Below, in pieces: positions 1-11,775 of a stretch of 64,000 nt of DNA (its first letter is position 1; every line of letters starts with the position of its first letter). Source of the DNA: Limnephilus marmoratus (Eukaryota; Arthropoda; Insecta; Trichoptera; Limnephilidae); assembly GCA_917880885.1 (NCBI GenBank), contig OU862908.1, forward strand, positions 11,271,501 through 11,335,500, in the 5' to 3' direction. The notes below the pieces were generated by a model. That model was given only the letters and a program-made list of their open reading frames with translations. It was not told the origin of the DNA and made no database searches. The position numbers and the translations under genes are program-made.

Positions 1-211
1 AATTAGGGGTCTTCCTGAGACATTTCCAACACATTTCATACTTTTGCATCATAATGCAATCATCATCTTTGACAATCCCACCGCGCTTACAAGAAAGGGG
101 GATATTCATTAATTCATTCACCCGTCACCACATATCCATGGCAAAAATGATGATATTCTATTTAATTGGCAGTACCTACATAAATAATCAACATTTCTAT
201 TTTTATTTCAG

Positions 212-346
212 TCATCGTGCGATCTATGTTCTACGAGATCTTGCCACGTTCTCCGCCACCTCTTCACAGATCATATACTCGTCTACTCTACAGCCTACCT
301 GCGGGCATGCCTACTAACTGCGTACATGCTACTGTCTACCTGTGAG
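212..346 (+). other. Candidate internal exon, product unknown
   Basis: A pyrimidine-rich tract ending in CAG (209-211) is followed by 135 bp and then GAG|GTAAGT, a near-ideal splice donor at 347. The interval is an exact multiple of three, and its first frame is open throughout (45 codons). I do not recognise the peptide. It could equally be a non-coding exon or a chance pairing of splice signals. No flanking exon could be identified. Confidence 0.3.
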
Positions 347-790
347 GTAAGTAACTGTAGTATGACGCGTATCTGAGTAAGAATCGAAAAGGGAAAGTGA
401 TATCAGTGTTGGAGCGATGAACTTTTCCAGCGTACCGACGCGATTGTGCAGACTCCGGGATCAGCGGATTTATCGAGTGCTAACATTTATCAAGCCGCTG
501 CAGTCAATGTTAATTAAATGGGATTAATGTTTATACAAATATCGAAACACTGGGTAAACAGACATTTTCGAGGTCACCTTTCACGTACAAAGTGTCGTGC
601 AAACCCGTCGATACATGCTTGCACTTTAGCAAAACATATAAATCTAATATCGACAATTATTTTAACACGTTCATTTCTAAGTAACATAGGTAACTTAACT
701 ATTTTAGTAAATATACCGTTAAATTATGCAGGTCTTACTTAATATTGGTGCCAATGCTTTATCATAATGCCATCTATCATTTATGTATAA
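347..790. other. No recognised feature
   Basis: No coding frame, repeat or RNA was recognised between the candidate exon and the first SINE-like copy. Confidence 0.5.
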
Positions 791-1214
791 TTTTTTTTAC
801 ATTAACTCCACACAGGAGGCCCTGAGGAAAATAATTTCCCTCGGGGCTTATGTCATCTTAGGGGATCCTGTGTGGAGGTTTTTTAAAGGAAATGAAGGCG
901 AGGAAATTCTGAAAAGGAAATAAGTAAGAGGAGTGGGTAGGAATCTGGGGGTCAGTGTGTCTAGGAGTTGCGGACGTATGAATTCATCCCTCTAACTGCA
1001 ATGCAAGGCGATGGGTGGAGAGATTCTGAAATTCTTCCCTTAACCAATCTCTCTCGATCTTGCCCCACGCAGACGCATCAGCTGCTAAAACCTGGATAAA
1101 CCTCACCCCATGAATCCGATCACCCCTACTAAGTCACGAAACGTAGCGAACCACGGGGTGACCTGTGGCTGAGGCGTTGGTTATCCAATAAATGGTTCCC
1201 GGTTCTCCCAAATT
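791..1214 (-). mobile_element. SINE-like element S1, long copy
   Basis: One of at least six copies in the window of a ~300-430 bp family with an A-rich 3' tail, seen here as a T run at 791. Landmarks shared by the copies are the hairpin-like GGCC..GAGGAAAATAATTTCCCTC..GGCC block next to the tail, a GAGGGGTGGGTAGGAATCT block, and a head containing TTGGTTATCCAAT. This copy has an extra middle segment of about 90 bp missing from shorter copies. The 3' ~110 bp resembles the 3' end of the LINE fragment at 2076-2990. No clear polymerase III boxes were identified, so 'SINE' is an inference from size, tail and copy structure. Confidence 0.7.
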
Positions 1215-2075
1215 ATTAGGTAAGTTTGATTAGGTTTCTTATTTTTCTTTACTGTTCTTCAATGTTCTGTTTTGTGTAGTCAGAAAATATTCTAGGCAAA
1301 GATTTTTTTTTTCAAATATAATATTTGTACGTTTTTACAATAAGAATAATTTTTTTACATGTTTATACATGTACAATCTCGGAGATTCTTCAGTCAGGTC
1401 ATGACTCGTTATTTACTTGTCCATTTTAACATAACTAGCAAACATTTGTATTACAATACATTATTTTGTATACGAATAGGTACAAAGCCCTCGTAAAACT
1501 AGGCCAAAAGGTTATTGGTACTGAAATACGACTCATTTATTATGTAAAGCTCTTGGAGGGTATCGGACGATTGGCTAAACTATTCTTAAGAACTTGTGGA
1601 AATTTAGACTAAAAATACGTCGAATCTATAACAAATTTTCATTGCACATTTTTAAACAGATATTAAAACACATAGATAATAAATATAAATACTTTTGAAT
1701 ATTTACCAAAAACATGTTTTTTTTTTTAAATGCAGTGATGAAAGAGAGTTAAAATAAACATAAAAAGCAGAACCTCTCAGGCCTCGGACCTATTTTTCAA
1801 AATATGTAATATATAATTACAGGTAAAAATATTTCCGCTTTGCAATATTATCCAAATACTTTTCTGTCGTTTCACGTAAAAATAATATATAAAAAATACT
1901 GAAAGTTTCATTATTTTTTTATCAATTTGCAGTCGGAATCGTTGGTTTTATAAAGGTGTATATTTGAATTATTTTGTGGTTTATTTTGAGAGTTGAATAC
2001 AAAGCGTGGTGTTTTCTTTTTCTAACACCGTTTAGATCACATTTCTTGATTGATAAGTAAGGTATTTTTTTATTT
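1215..2075. other. No recognised feature, AT-rich
   Basis: AT-rich sequence with several homopolymer T runs. Nothing coding or repetitive was recognised. Confidence 0.5.
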
Positions 2076-2990
2076 TTTTTACATTAACTCCACAGAGGAG
2101 GCCTTGAGGAAAATAATTTCCCGCAGGGCCTATGTCATCTGGGATGCTGTGTGGAGGGTGTTTTTGAGGAGAGGAAGGAATGAACATTGGTCTTGAAGAG
2201 ACCTATGTTGTTGGAAGGAGGAAACACAGAGGACGGCAAATCATTCCACAGCCGAGCTGTTGAACATAAGAACGAGTCGAAGAAACGACCCGTTCTCATG
2301 TGACAAATGTCAACCGTGTACAAATGTTGGGCACGCGTTTGGCGTGTTTCTCGACTATGCACCGGTGCCGAAGGGATCAATGATGCTAGTTCCTCGGAGC
2401 ATCTTCCTTTGCAATACCGGTAGAACAAGGATAGCATTCCCACCCGACGCCTGTGCTCTAAAGATTGCAGTCCGTCTGTTAAGATGGGAGAATCTATCAA
2501 ACGGACCGCCCGTTTCTGCACAGAGTCGAGGGTATTTTTCAGGTAGTTTGGAGCTCAAGACCAGAGGTGGCTGCCAAATTCAACCGTGGGCGCACTTGTT
2601 ATGTGTACAGGGTTAGCAGTTGTGCACTATTAAAGTATCTGCGGGCCCTATACAGCACGCCCAGTTTCTGGGAGGCTAACTTTACTCTGGCTTCGATGGA
2701 GCCCCCATACCTGAGCTGGTCACTTAGGGTTACACCAAGCATATCAATGGAGGGCCTGTTCGGGAGATTGCTTCCGTTGAAAGAGACTAGATTTTCATTT
2801 CGATCCCTTTTAGACGTAATCAGACAAGATTGGGTCTTTGAAACATTAAATTCAACGAGATTATTTTTACCCCAAGAGAAAACACTCTCGAGGTAACCGT
2901 CCATTCTTTGCTTCAAAGCCCTACGAGCTGTTGGAGTTTGTGAGCCCTTTGGGGGCTTGTCAAACAAAAAGCTATCATGAACTAACAAAT
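2076..2990 (-). pseudogene. 5'-truncated non-LTR retrotransposon (LINE) fragment, C-terminal reverse transcriptase
   Basis: Minus-strand frames at 3009-2599 and 2521-2135 together give the C-terminal part of a Jockey-superfamily-like reverse transcriptase ORF. Visible landmarks are the WGKNNLVEFNVSKTQ stretch, LGVTLSDQL, the RARRYFNSAQLL segment, and a tail with QKRAVRLID, SLEHRRRVGMLSLFYRY and ARLWNDLPSSVFP. The frame changes between the two pieces, so it cannot make one protein. The catalytic part of the RT lies upstream and is absent. The 3' UTR ends in an A-rich tail (T run near 2070) and shares its last ~110 bp with the S1 SINE family. A second copy lies at 14905-15840. The clade assignment is by resemblance only. 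Confidence 0.8.
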
Positions 2991-3039
2991 ACATATGTAA
3001 GGGAGACACAACGATTTCTATGAGACCTATATGTATTGT

Positions 3040-4439
3040 TCGATAAATCGATTTTCAAACCATCCGTCAAGAATATTGAATAATTTATTATAAGTCGATC
3101 AAAATGCGTAAATTCAAGTAGATAGATCATTTAATTCAAATGCAAACTACATGAATTTTATTATAGCTTCAATTAAAGCAGTGATACCCTAATAAAACAT
3201 AACTGCGTACATAATATAATACATGAACCAACTAAGTTGTGTAGGTTGCTTTATTACCATCTTTGTATTTTTATAAAAAAAACAGGTGTCCCATTGGCAT
3301 TAAAAGGAATTTTTAAATGCAAACTTTTGCATTTTCCGGTGAATTGTGATGGTTGTCTACCCAGAGTTTGTTTAAAAAAATAATATTACCTATATATTTC
3401 GATCATTGGAGGTGTCTGAAATTCAGACATTTAAAAATCGAATTTAGCCAGGACTCACACCTCTCGAGATCCTACGTAAAAACATTAGGTGAGAACTCTC
3501 ATAGCTAGTTAGATAAATTATCAACAGATGTCCTGGAAGGTACAAAGCTCTGGCCAGCCAAGGAGATTGTTCTATAAATGGCGGTTTTTTAAGGGGATAT
3601 ACCTCTTTCTCCTCGTCGCTTCGCTGAAACCACACCTAATTAACTACTAACTCCTTGGTCTGTCTCGGGTAGTTTGCATCTTCCGATTATAAAAATGTAA
3701 TTGGAAATAGAATCAATAAACTCAAGAGTCCCTTAAAATTGTCCTAAAGATGAGTCTTTCTTTTACCAGTTCCTTACCTTAAAACTTTACAGGAGGCCTT
3801 CATAATAATGGGGTAAAACATTTTCTACTGAAAAATGGGCGCTGCAGGCCTAGGCGCATATTGTGACGAAGATTATTTAGTTATCTGGAAAACAGAAAAC
3901 GATAGCAAAAAAAAAAACAATTGTTTTTTTATATTGACAATTTACCAGAACCCATCAATGTAATTTTCGCGCGGTTTTCGAAATATCATCCCACGTTCGA
4001 CAGGTTAAGATAACGGATCGAAATAGGTAGTTAACAGTCACAACCCACACAATACCTACTATTTATGCAAAACATATCCAAATATTCCCATAAGATTACA
4101 ACTGCCCACACTCAATTATTGTAACCCACGAGCCACGAGTACCTACATACTTACCTGCAAATTTGCATACAAAAACATGGGAATGCATGCGGTTATGACG
4201 ACATAAATTAATAATGTATGTACACTTGTCTAAGGAAAGGCTTAAAGGTAAAGTACTTAGTATTGTCGGTAGAACCGAGTCGGTGAAATTTTCTGCTTTC
4301 GATTTTGCGAAGGTCCACAGAAACTGGCAGATTAGCTGTTGAACCGGTAAACACACGTCTCCTCGGTCGTGATCCCAGTACAAGAGAAAATCTCCAGCAA
4401 TACCAGATACAGATGAGTGGAAGAAAATCTCAGTATCAC
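3040..4439. other. No recognised feature
   Basis: About 1.4 kb without a recognised gene. At 2999-3036 there is a 38-bp match, inverted, to about 51839-51876. Confidence 0.5.
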
Positions 4440-4655
4440 CGTGGTGAAAGACTTACCATTAGGAATTGAAACATTGCTAGAAATGACTTTATCTGAATAG
4501 TCAGGTACTTCCCAACCTTCCTCTCTCTTCTCTCCTCCCCTTCCTCACTACCTTCAGCCTCACAACATACCCCCAATTGGGGATGCCACAGTCTCACTGG
4601 CTCCTGAAAGGGCAGAAGGAGTTCTTGTGAAGTATTCGCATTAAAAATAATCAAA
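4440..4655 (+). mobile_element. SINE S2, 3' fragment
   Basis: Matches the 3' half of the tRNA-derived elements at 8843-9238 and 22116-22512. Shared landmarks are AATAGTCAGGTACTT, CAGCCTCACAACATACC, AATTGGGGATGCCA and GTCTCACTGGCTCC, followed by the ATTCGCATTAAAAA end. The tRNA-like head is missing. Confidence 0.7.
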
Positions 4656-6443
4656 TTAAACTTCAACGTTTTACGTGAAAGGTTGTTAACTGTAAGGCTC
4701 TGAGTAATATCGTAAAAAAATCACAAAAATTGAATAAGGTAAGCATTTTATTCAATGATAATGTATTATAGTACCTAGCTATAGTATTAGTAATTTGTAT
4801 TTATATATTATATAATAATCACTAAAACTTGCTTGGAAACAAATTCAATGAAAAATACTATTTATGATTGGATACGTTTTCCATGCTACGTTTTAACGGT
4901 TTTATTGAGCCTGATAAAAATATTTAAAGAACGTATGCATTCAATATGAGGAAGATACTATCTTTATTTACATTAAAATTTGGATTTAATCTTCTGAGTA
5001 AAATATTTCATAAACGTCAATAACCTAAAATAACACTGTAACTCCGGCTCAACGAACTATAGAACTTAGATTGGCTTTGAGTTTATTTTAAAATTGAAAC
5101 TGATTGTGGGAACAATTTAAACAAGCGATAAAGTAGATACCAAAAATATTATTGTATGTCGAATTTTTCAGGTTCCACGCAAATATCTTTCAGCTTCACA
5201 AAGCCTACAATTATTATATCCCTCCCTGGAGTCTGCGCTTGTATTTTAACAGCGTCACTACAAGGTACTACCCTAAAAACATAAGAGTTGATATATTGAT
5301 ATCGCCGATTCCCTCAAGATTTCAACGGAAAGAAAATATCGAACGAACCAACAGCGTATTTTAATTGATTAAATTTGGCCTTTTTTTAATTATGTTGATT
5401 TTTTTCAGTGAATACTTTGATACTTCAATGATGAGAATTGACCTAGCGAGCTAAATGGTTGCGTTGACCTAGAAATTACAGACAGAAAAATCAATTTTCG
5501 TGATGGAGAAAGATGCCATTGAATACCGTCAAATTCACGACGCCGCGACGCTACAGAAGATCGTAGAAGTTTTCCTATTACAAACAAACAAACAATTTTT
5601 TGCCTCAGTTAAGATACAATAAATTCACATCATTAATTATTGAGTACCAACACAATGGAATTATTCAACATAAAATAATCGCTCTTGAGTAGGTTGACTG
5701 AGTACAGTGGCGGGTCTAACTGCTAATTTATTTATTATCTTGTGAATGCGTTAAAATTCCCATAAACAATCAATTTAAAACGAACACGGAGCCGGCGTTC
5801 TGTCACAACTCTAAATAAAAACTCTGTACCAAATTACTCATTGTTATTTTCGTGTGCCTTTTGTGGCCAACTTAATAAACATCTTGACAATGTAGATACA
5901 TTGCGTCATGTCATGATGAATTTGTTTGTGATTGGATTGAATAAGCGAGTGGTATCCTTAAATTTTTCGACGCCATTAGTGCAGCGGGCACATAACCGAA
6001 TATAAGATGAAGATTTGGATGTCATTAGTCATTATTATAATAATCTTCCATGTGAGATTGGCTGCTAGATGTAGCTCCATCAGCTCCAAAAAAGTGGTTT
6101 AGCTTATTAGCTCGTTTTTTCAGAAAATCTAGCTATTTTTTTTACAAAAACTTATGAACGAAATATTACAATTTGAGAGTTACATCTTTAGGAACCTGGT
6201 CATTTTTGTATTGAAAACTAGGTTTTTACCACAGGATTTCTTCTCGCTGGCCACCCCCCGTTCACGAAAATTCGAAGGACGGGTTTATTTCTTCTCAGAA
6301 TTTCTCTAGCAACACGGTCCCACTTCGGTCCCAACTTGGACAAAACAATTCTAGCTCTTTTTTAGCTCAATTTTTATTAGAACAACGCTCTTTTTATAAC
6401 TTTTGAATGTTATTCCCATCAATGTGATACATCGTTGAAGAAG
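4656..6443. other. No recognised feature
   Basis: About 1.8 kb of AT-rich sequence. Only short open frames without recognisable protein content were seen. Confidence 0.5.
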
Positions 6444-6760
6444 AAGATAACACTTTTAATCTAAACAAAAATATGAAAGAGAATAAGACACAGAAAAATA
6501 AAAGATAACGGTCGCAACGCAACGTATTGGGATTTTTTTTTTTAAACATTAGTCGAAGTTAATATTGTTCTAAAAATTTAAATATGAGATTGACAAATAT
6601 GACGGTTTGATAAGAGGCGGCAGTAGCCGAATCGGTAGAGGCGTTCGTCCCAGTAAAACGAGTAGTTTTGGATTCAAGTCCCAGTTGCGACCTTTATCTT
6701 TTTATTTTTCTGTGTCTTGTTCTATTTCATATTTTCGTTTAGATTCTTAGGGTTATCTTC
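6444..6760 (+). mobile_element. SINE S3 with an inverted second tail (foldback arrangement)
   Basis: A tRNA-derived SINE on the plus strand starts near 6616. Its box-A-like TAGCCGAATCGGTAGAGGCG is followed by a box-B-like GGATTCAAGTCCC and then a ~77-bp tail (6684-6760) that runs from GTTGCGACC to GGTTATCTTC. The same tail occurs inverted at 6444-6518, so the unit is flanked by ~75-bp imperfect inverted repeats. A second S3 copy lies at 9850-9984 on the minus strand. It is not a functional tRNA gene: it continues into a SINE body, and a full cloverleaf is not evident. Confidence 0.65.
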
Positions 6761-7187
6761 TTTTTTAGCTCCTTTTCGGGTGACGACGGGCCTTATTTTA
6801 AAAATCGGGTTGGCAACATTGTATCTTACTACTACCTAGTACAGTTAGATACTGTTATAACATTTTTAAGTTGTGAGCACATTTTGTTTTATATAAATAC
6901 CGCACCACGAGTGTCAACTGCCAAGATACCATATGCATCCCCATCATTTTGGGGCATGACGCGTGGCTGAAGGGTGTGTTGAAGGGAATAAGATAGGTAA
7001 GAGGAAGGTTCTAAAGTACCTGACTGTTCAGGTTTGATCTTATAACATTTAATAAAATTTATTTGCGCACGTCGAGATCACGAAGGTCGACAAACAAATG
7101 ATAACCCTAAAATACTTCGTACAAGTAAATTCAAATTGTGATAATCTCAAAACAAACGTTAAAATAAGCTCATTTATACAAATAACA
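6761..7187. other. No recognised feature
   Basis: Intergenic-type sequence with no gene or repeat recognised. Confidence 0.5.
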
Positions 7188-7531
7188 CAAAACCGGCAAA
7201 TATAATATTGAGAAGAAAGGTCTATTTAATACAACCGTATTGTAGTTTCTCGGGTTAAAGGCATAAATATATACAAAACCGGCAAATATAATATTGAGAA
7301 GAAAGGTTTATTTAATACAACCGTATTGTAGTTTCTCGGGTTAAAGGCATAAATATATACAAAACCGGCAAATATAATATTGAGAAGAAAGGTCTATTTA
7401 ATACAACCGTATTGTAGTTTCTCGGGTTAAAGGCATAAATATATACAAAACCGGCAAATATAATATTGAGAAGGAAGGTCTTTTTAATACAACTGTATTG
7501 TAGTTTCTCGGGTTAAAGGCATAATTAGATA
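7188..7531. repeat. Tandem repeat, 86-bp unit, four copies
   Basis: The marker CCGGCAAATATAATATTGAG begins at 7193, 7279, 7365 and 7451, an exact 86-bp period. Each unit also contains TTTCTCGGGTTAAAGGCATA. The first three units differ by only one or two bases. The fourth has a few more changes and diverges after GGCATAA. This pattern suggests recent local amplification. Confidence 0.95.
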
Positions 7532-8014
7532 TCACATTTCTCATACATGAATTTGGCATTCAGTATCGCCGATAGATTATCGCAAACTGTTTTAAAAGCT
7601 TAAGAGATTAGACCATGTTATGCTTCAGTTACAGTATAACTTGAAAAGCAGCTACGCTTATGTCAATAATATACGTTTACGAGTGACATTTACAAGCAGT
7701 GACTTTCCCGAGTATCGTCTCTTTCGATGACACAGTATTAAAATAAACGTAGAAATTTAATTTATAGTGAATTAAACGACACCTGAATATATAATTAAGC
7801 TTGAATCATAGTTATTAAAGTGTCATATTTAATTTATCTATGTCATTATGTACTTACAGTGTAAAACAGCTTAACATATCTGTCTACGTTACTCTACTTT
7901 ATGACTTTTTTAATGTTTAACCTTAAAACAAAATAAATGTAAGAAAGGAATTGTAAAAATATTCAAAAGGAGGTGTGATTAGGTAATAAATCATTCATTA
8001 ACAAAAATTTTAAC
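7532..8014. other. No recognised feature
   Basis: AT-rich sequence with nothing recognised. Confidence 0.5.
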
Positions 8015-8482
8015 AAAACCAAAAAACGACTTAAAAATGCACTAAAAAGAAAAAAAATTATTTCGTAGCCTATAAAAGATTCGGCCGAGTATCGTTAATT
8101 TGCTCCTAAGAATTGAAGAGTTCCGTTACTTTGTCATGGATCCCATAATCAGAACCTAACAATAAAACTCTCATCAAACTACCCTTAAAGTACATCCTTT
8201 CCAATAAAAAAAGAATCATCGAAATCGGTTGGAGTGATATTGAGTTATTCGTCCATTTGTCGCGCACATACTTAATGCAAATTTAAGACATATATGGTTT
8301 TCTCATGGATGCCATTGACAGAACTGGACCAAATTGAAATGGGACCACACGGGAAGCACCAGCTTTCAAATAATAGAATCATCAATATCGGTTTACCCAG
8401 TCGAAAGTTCTGAGGTAACAAACATAAAAAAATACCGTCGAATTGAGAACCTCCTCCTTTTTGAAGTCGTTTAAAAAGGGCA
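8015..8482. repeat. Dispersed repeat resembling a lepidopteran LINE 3' tail
   Basis: The block ends in a CCGTCGAATTGAGAACCTCC run and a following CTCCTTTTTGAAGTCG. I recognise this combination from 3' regions of LINEs widespread in moths and butterflies. Inside are phrases such as AATCATCGAAATCGGTT, which are common in such repeats. No second copy was seen in this window, so the call rests on recall. Confidence 0.5.
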
Positions 8483-8842
8483 GAAAATAACAGGTGTTAA
8501 CATTTAGTCTGTTTACGCGTGGAAAATAAAAAAAACTGGAGACGAGTAGGTATGCAGTTGCCTTGCAACGCAAAACCAATTGCATAAATTTACTTAGCAG
8601 TTATTAACTGTCAATCAAAAAGAATGATAACGCTACCTACGATTGCGTCATCAGATTAGAGACTACTTGTGAAAATAGCGCGTGAGGAGACAGAATAAAA
8701 ATTTACTATTTAAAAAAAATACCTCATATGTTCCTCGCAAGCAATAATAGGTCAATTAATTCAAAATTGACAAATATCAGCAAAAAATGCCTACACAAGT
8801 CACATAAGCACGTACAAAATAAATTGAAAATGAACAATGTTA
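8483..8842. other. No recognised feature
   Basis: Nothing recognised between the dispersed repeat and the S2 SINE. Confidence 0.5.
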
Positions 8843-9238
8843 ACAACGTGCTTGAGGGGTAAGGCTTATCGACTAGAAATTCGAAGATAGCGGGTTCAAA
8901 TCCCGGCGTGCTCAAGTAAATTTTATTTTTTATTGATTTGCGTTATTTCACAATTTAATCATTTAATATAAGGTTCATTTGTGGCACGTTTCAGAGTGGA
9001 AGATACTCGCAGTGCCCTGGTGTAAGACCACCATTCAGAATTGAAACGTTGCGTTGCTTGAAATGGAATTCCATTTCCGCTAACTAGCCGTGTCTAGTCA
9101 ACTTTTTTGAATAGCTGGGTACTTATCCACCCTTCTCTTCCCCATCACTCTCCCTCCCCACTTCTTTCAGCCTCACAACATACCCCAATTGAGGAGCGTT
9201 AAGAGCAGTTGGGACTCTTAAGCGATGTTCAGATATTT
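8843..9238 (+). mobile_element. SINE S2, full-length-like copy with tRNA-derived head
   Basis: The head contains GAGGGGTAAGGC and, 35-40 bp on, a box-B-like GGGTTCAAATCCC. The body shares with 22116-22512 the phrases TGTGTTATTTCACAATT-like, GTTCCAGAGTGGAAGATACT-like, CCCTGGTGTAAG, CATTCAGAATTGAA and CAGCCTCACAACATACCCCA. The element is about 400 bp and ends in an AT-rich tail. Transcription by polymerase III from the internal boxes is inferred from the family type. Confidence 0.75.
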
Positions 9239-9849
9239 TTTCTTAAAATTTCAGATGTTTCGTGTACGTGAGTCGTGGGCCAATTTCAGGAGGTTCGCCA
9301 AATGTCAAACGCTTACCGAATTCGAAAACCTATTTTAAAGCGTGCATAGAACTTTAAAAGTGAAAAAAATGCCTTCGTATCAAAAATTTCAACTATTCCA
9401 AGACCACTAAAGTTAGGCGACTCTCAAAAGTTTGTGGTTTTCAAAAGTGGGTCGCGGTACTACAAAGTTTGGGAACTCTCCGCATAGATGATGCAGCTTC
9501 AAAAAGTAAGATGAAAAGGTACTGTGGACTGTGGTACTCCTTTAAAATTCATGTTTTACGTGGTCACAATTTAATAAAAAGATTCTAGATTACATACATA
9601 ATCATGATTATACCAAAATGCTTTTCCGCAGACGCAGTTGTGGTTAGGCAGGTACCATTACACTCAAAAGACTTGTGAGAAGATCCATAGTACAATGATT
9701 CACTCTATAATCGTATATACGGACACGTGCGTATGACCATTCCAATTAACCGCAATAAACTGTTACGTGGAAATGGGTTATGAATTTCGAGAAATTTATT
9801 CCAACAAGGATATAAAGAGTTTCCTTCCGTTTTTCGGTAAGGACAGATA
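9239..9849. other. Mostly unrecognised, with a possible hAT-end relic
   Basis: At about 9437-9481, GGGTCGCGGTACTACAAAG followed by TTTGGGAACTC resembles the end of hAT-type terminal inverted repeats. No partner end or target duplication was found. The rest is unrecognised. Confidence 0.35.
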
Positions 9850-9984
9850 TCGTCATGAAAATCAAAATAATCTAAACGAAAAAGTGAAAGAGAACCAGAA
9901 ACAGAAAAATAAAAACACAAAGGTCGCAACTGGGGGTCGAACCCAGAACCTCTCGTCTTACCACTTCGGCTACTGAGATCTCTT
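9850..9984 (-). mobile_element. SINE S3, second copy
   Basis: On the minus strand the head reads TCAGTAGCCGAAGTGGTAAG (box A) and GGGTTCGACCCC (box B), then GTTGCGACC and the same tail as the element at 6616-6760, ending around 9850. It lacks the inverted second tail of that copy. Confidence 0.7.
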
Positions 9985-10760
9985 ATTTAACTCATAACTT
10001 AATATTTCAAATTTCAGAATTAACAATATTATTCGACAATTTTTTTTTTCATATTATTGGCATCTACCGTTTTCATTTTAAACAAGTATTCAATGAACTG
10101 GTTTGTAACCTAGCTAGTGTCTCAGATATATATTTCCGATTTTATTTTCAAAATACTTGAACAATTCATCAAATATTTGAATTTAATTTTCACCCCGGGT
10201 AAGTTATATACAAGATCTGTGATTATTTCAGTTTTATGAAGCAACTGGCATATAATAATAGAACTTGAATAGAACTTACACAGAACATGAAAATTAACTT
10301 CAAATATTTAATGAATAATTGTTCAAATTATATTTGAAAAACCTTTTAAAAGTCATCAACAAGCAAATTATGCGAATTTTCTAACCAGTTTTTAACAATC
10401 GATTGAATCAAAATTTGATCGGGTTATGAAAATTGCATTACTGAAATAAATTTTAAAATTTTAGTTACGAATTGTGACTAAAGAATTTAAATCGATGATT
10501 TTTAGTTCCGATACGTTGCTAATGAAATTCAATCGATTTTTATAATAGAAATTATCATTTCGAAATGGGTAACTCAGTTACGCCCGTTGATAGAACGCTG
10601 GTATTATTTACAGAGAATACAGAGATACGCAAATAGCTCGAAACCTAGACAAATACGAGTACATCATTATACATTATGACGTTTGCCACATTACTAAACA
10701 AACCGCGCAAAGCAAATAACACTGAACAGATAATCCAAAGAAGTGTGATAAATATATATA
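9985..10760. other. No recognised feature
   Basis: AT-rich, nothing recognised. Confidence 0.5.
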
Positions 10761-11192
10761 TTTTTTTTACATGAGCTCCCACAGGAGGCCGTGAGGAAAA
10801 TAATTTCCCTCAGGGCCTATGTCATCTTTGAGGATGCTGTGTGGAGGGTTTTTTTTTAAGGAAAGGAAGGAGAGGATAGTTCTGGGAAGGAAAAGGGTTT
10901 AAGGGGTGGGTAGGAATCTGGGGTTCAGTATGTCCTGATCATACGCCTCCAAGACCTAGACAAACCTCACTCCATGAACCCGGGCATGAGGAAAATAATT
11001 TCCCTCAGGGTCTGTCATCTTTGAGGATGATGTGTGGAGGGTTTTTTTAAGGAAAGGAAGGAGAGGAGAGTTCTGGGAAGGAAAAGGGTTTAAGGGGTGG
11101 GTAGGAATCTGGGGTTCAGTATGTCCTGATCATCCGCCTCCAAGACCTAGACAAACCTCACTCCATGAACCCGGGCACCCCTGCTAAATCAC
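10761..11192 (-). mobile_element. SINE-like element S1 with internal tandem duplication
   Basis: The 3' tail is the T run at 10761. About 200 bp of the body, from TGAGGAAAATAATTTCCCTC to CATGAACCCGGGCA, occurs twice in direct order (about 10793-10987 and 10988-11182). The two blocks are almost identical, so the duplication is recent. The head that other copies carry beyond CTGCTAAATCAC is missing, and the sequence runs directly into the Helitron end at 11198. Confidence 0.75.
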
Positions 11193-11197
11193 TATTA

Positions 11198-11775
11198 CTA
11201 GCGAGTTACCGGCATGCGTTGCAATGCCACTAATAAAGAAATTGTTTCTCCCTGCGTATCTTTTCGCTCTCCAGCGAACCCCTCTCCCATGCTCAATATA
11301 TTCAGTCCCGGTACATTCCGATTTTCAAACAGCTTGCATGCCACCTACTGCATTTTTTTTTACAAATTTTAATTTTTCATATATTACAAACATATATTTT
11401 TTATATTATAAGAACAATCAATCAAATTTGGTATCTAACATAGGTACCTATTTAAAATAAATATAATTTTTGATCAGATTCCAAGTATTCGATTAAATTC
11501 ATTCATTTACAGAGTTTGTTCGAAAATTGAACTTTTATTTAACAATCATTGTTTTGCAAAATGTCATTCTCAAACATTTTTGACAGTTTCGTAAGAGTTT
11601 TTGTAATGATTAAAAACTTTTCAGATCTATTGACTTGTGATTGTAATAATCCAGATACCTTCACAAGGGTGGAAAGAAGGTAGTTTGAAAGTTTCAAACA
11701 TTTCCTATGCCTAATATAGCAATGGGTAGGTACATAGACGACTCACATATATACATCCAAGCAAGCATATTTTGA
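11198..11775 (-). mobile_element. Non-autonomous Helitron
   Basis: Read on the minus strand, it begins 5' TCAAAATATGCTTGCTTGG (end at 11775) and finishes GGTAACTCGCTAG (11198) next to a T. This matches the TC...CTRR ends and A/T target of Helitrons. The 3' ~75 bp and the 5' end match the element at 32970-33474, and the 3' end also matches 35393-35518. No Rep/helicase frame is present, so it is non-autonomous. Confidence 0.7.

Noticed and set aside
2260..2896. Plus-strand frames at 2260-2616 and 2567-2896
   Set aside because: They are antisense shadows of the LINE fragment encoded on the minus strand.
7188..7531. CRISPR-like regular repeats (86-bp, and also 38-bp at 30397 and 89-bp at 63735)
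   Set aside because: The repeats are contiguous with no unique spacers, and the DNA is eukaryotic. They are minisatellites.
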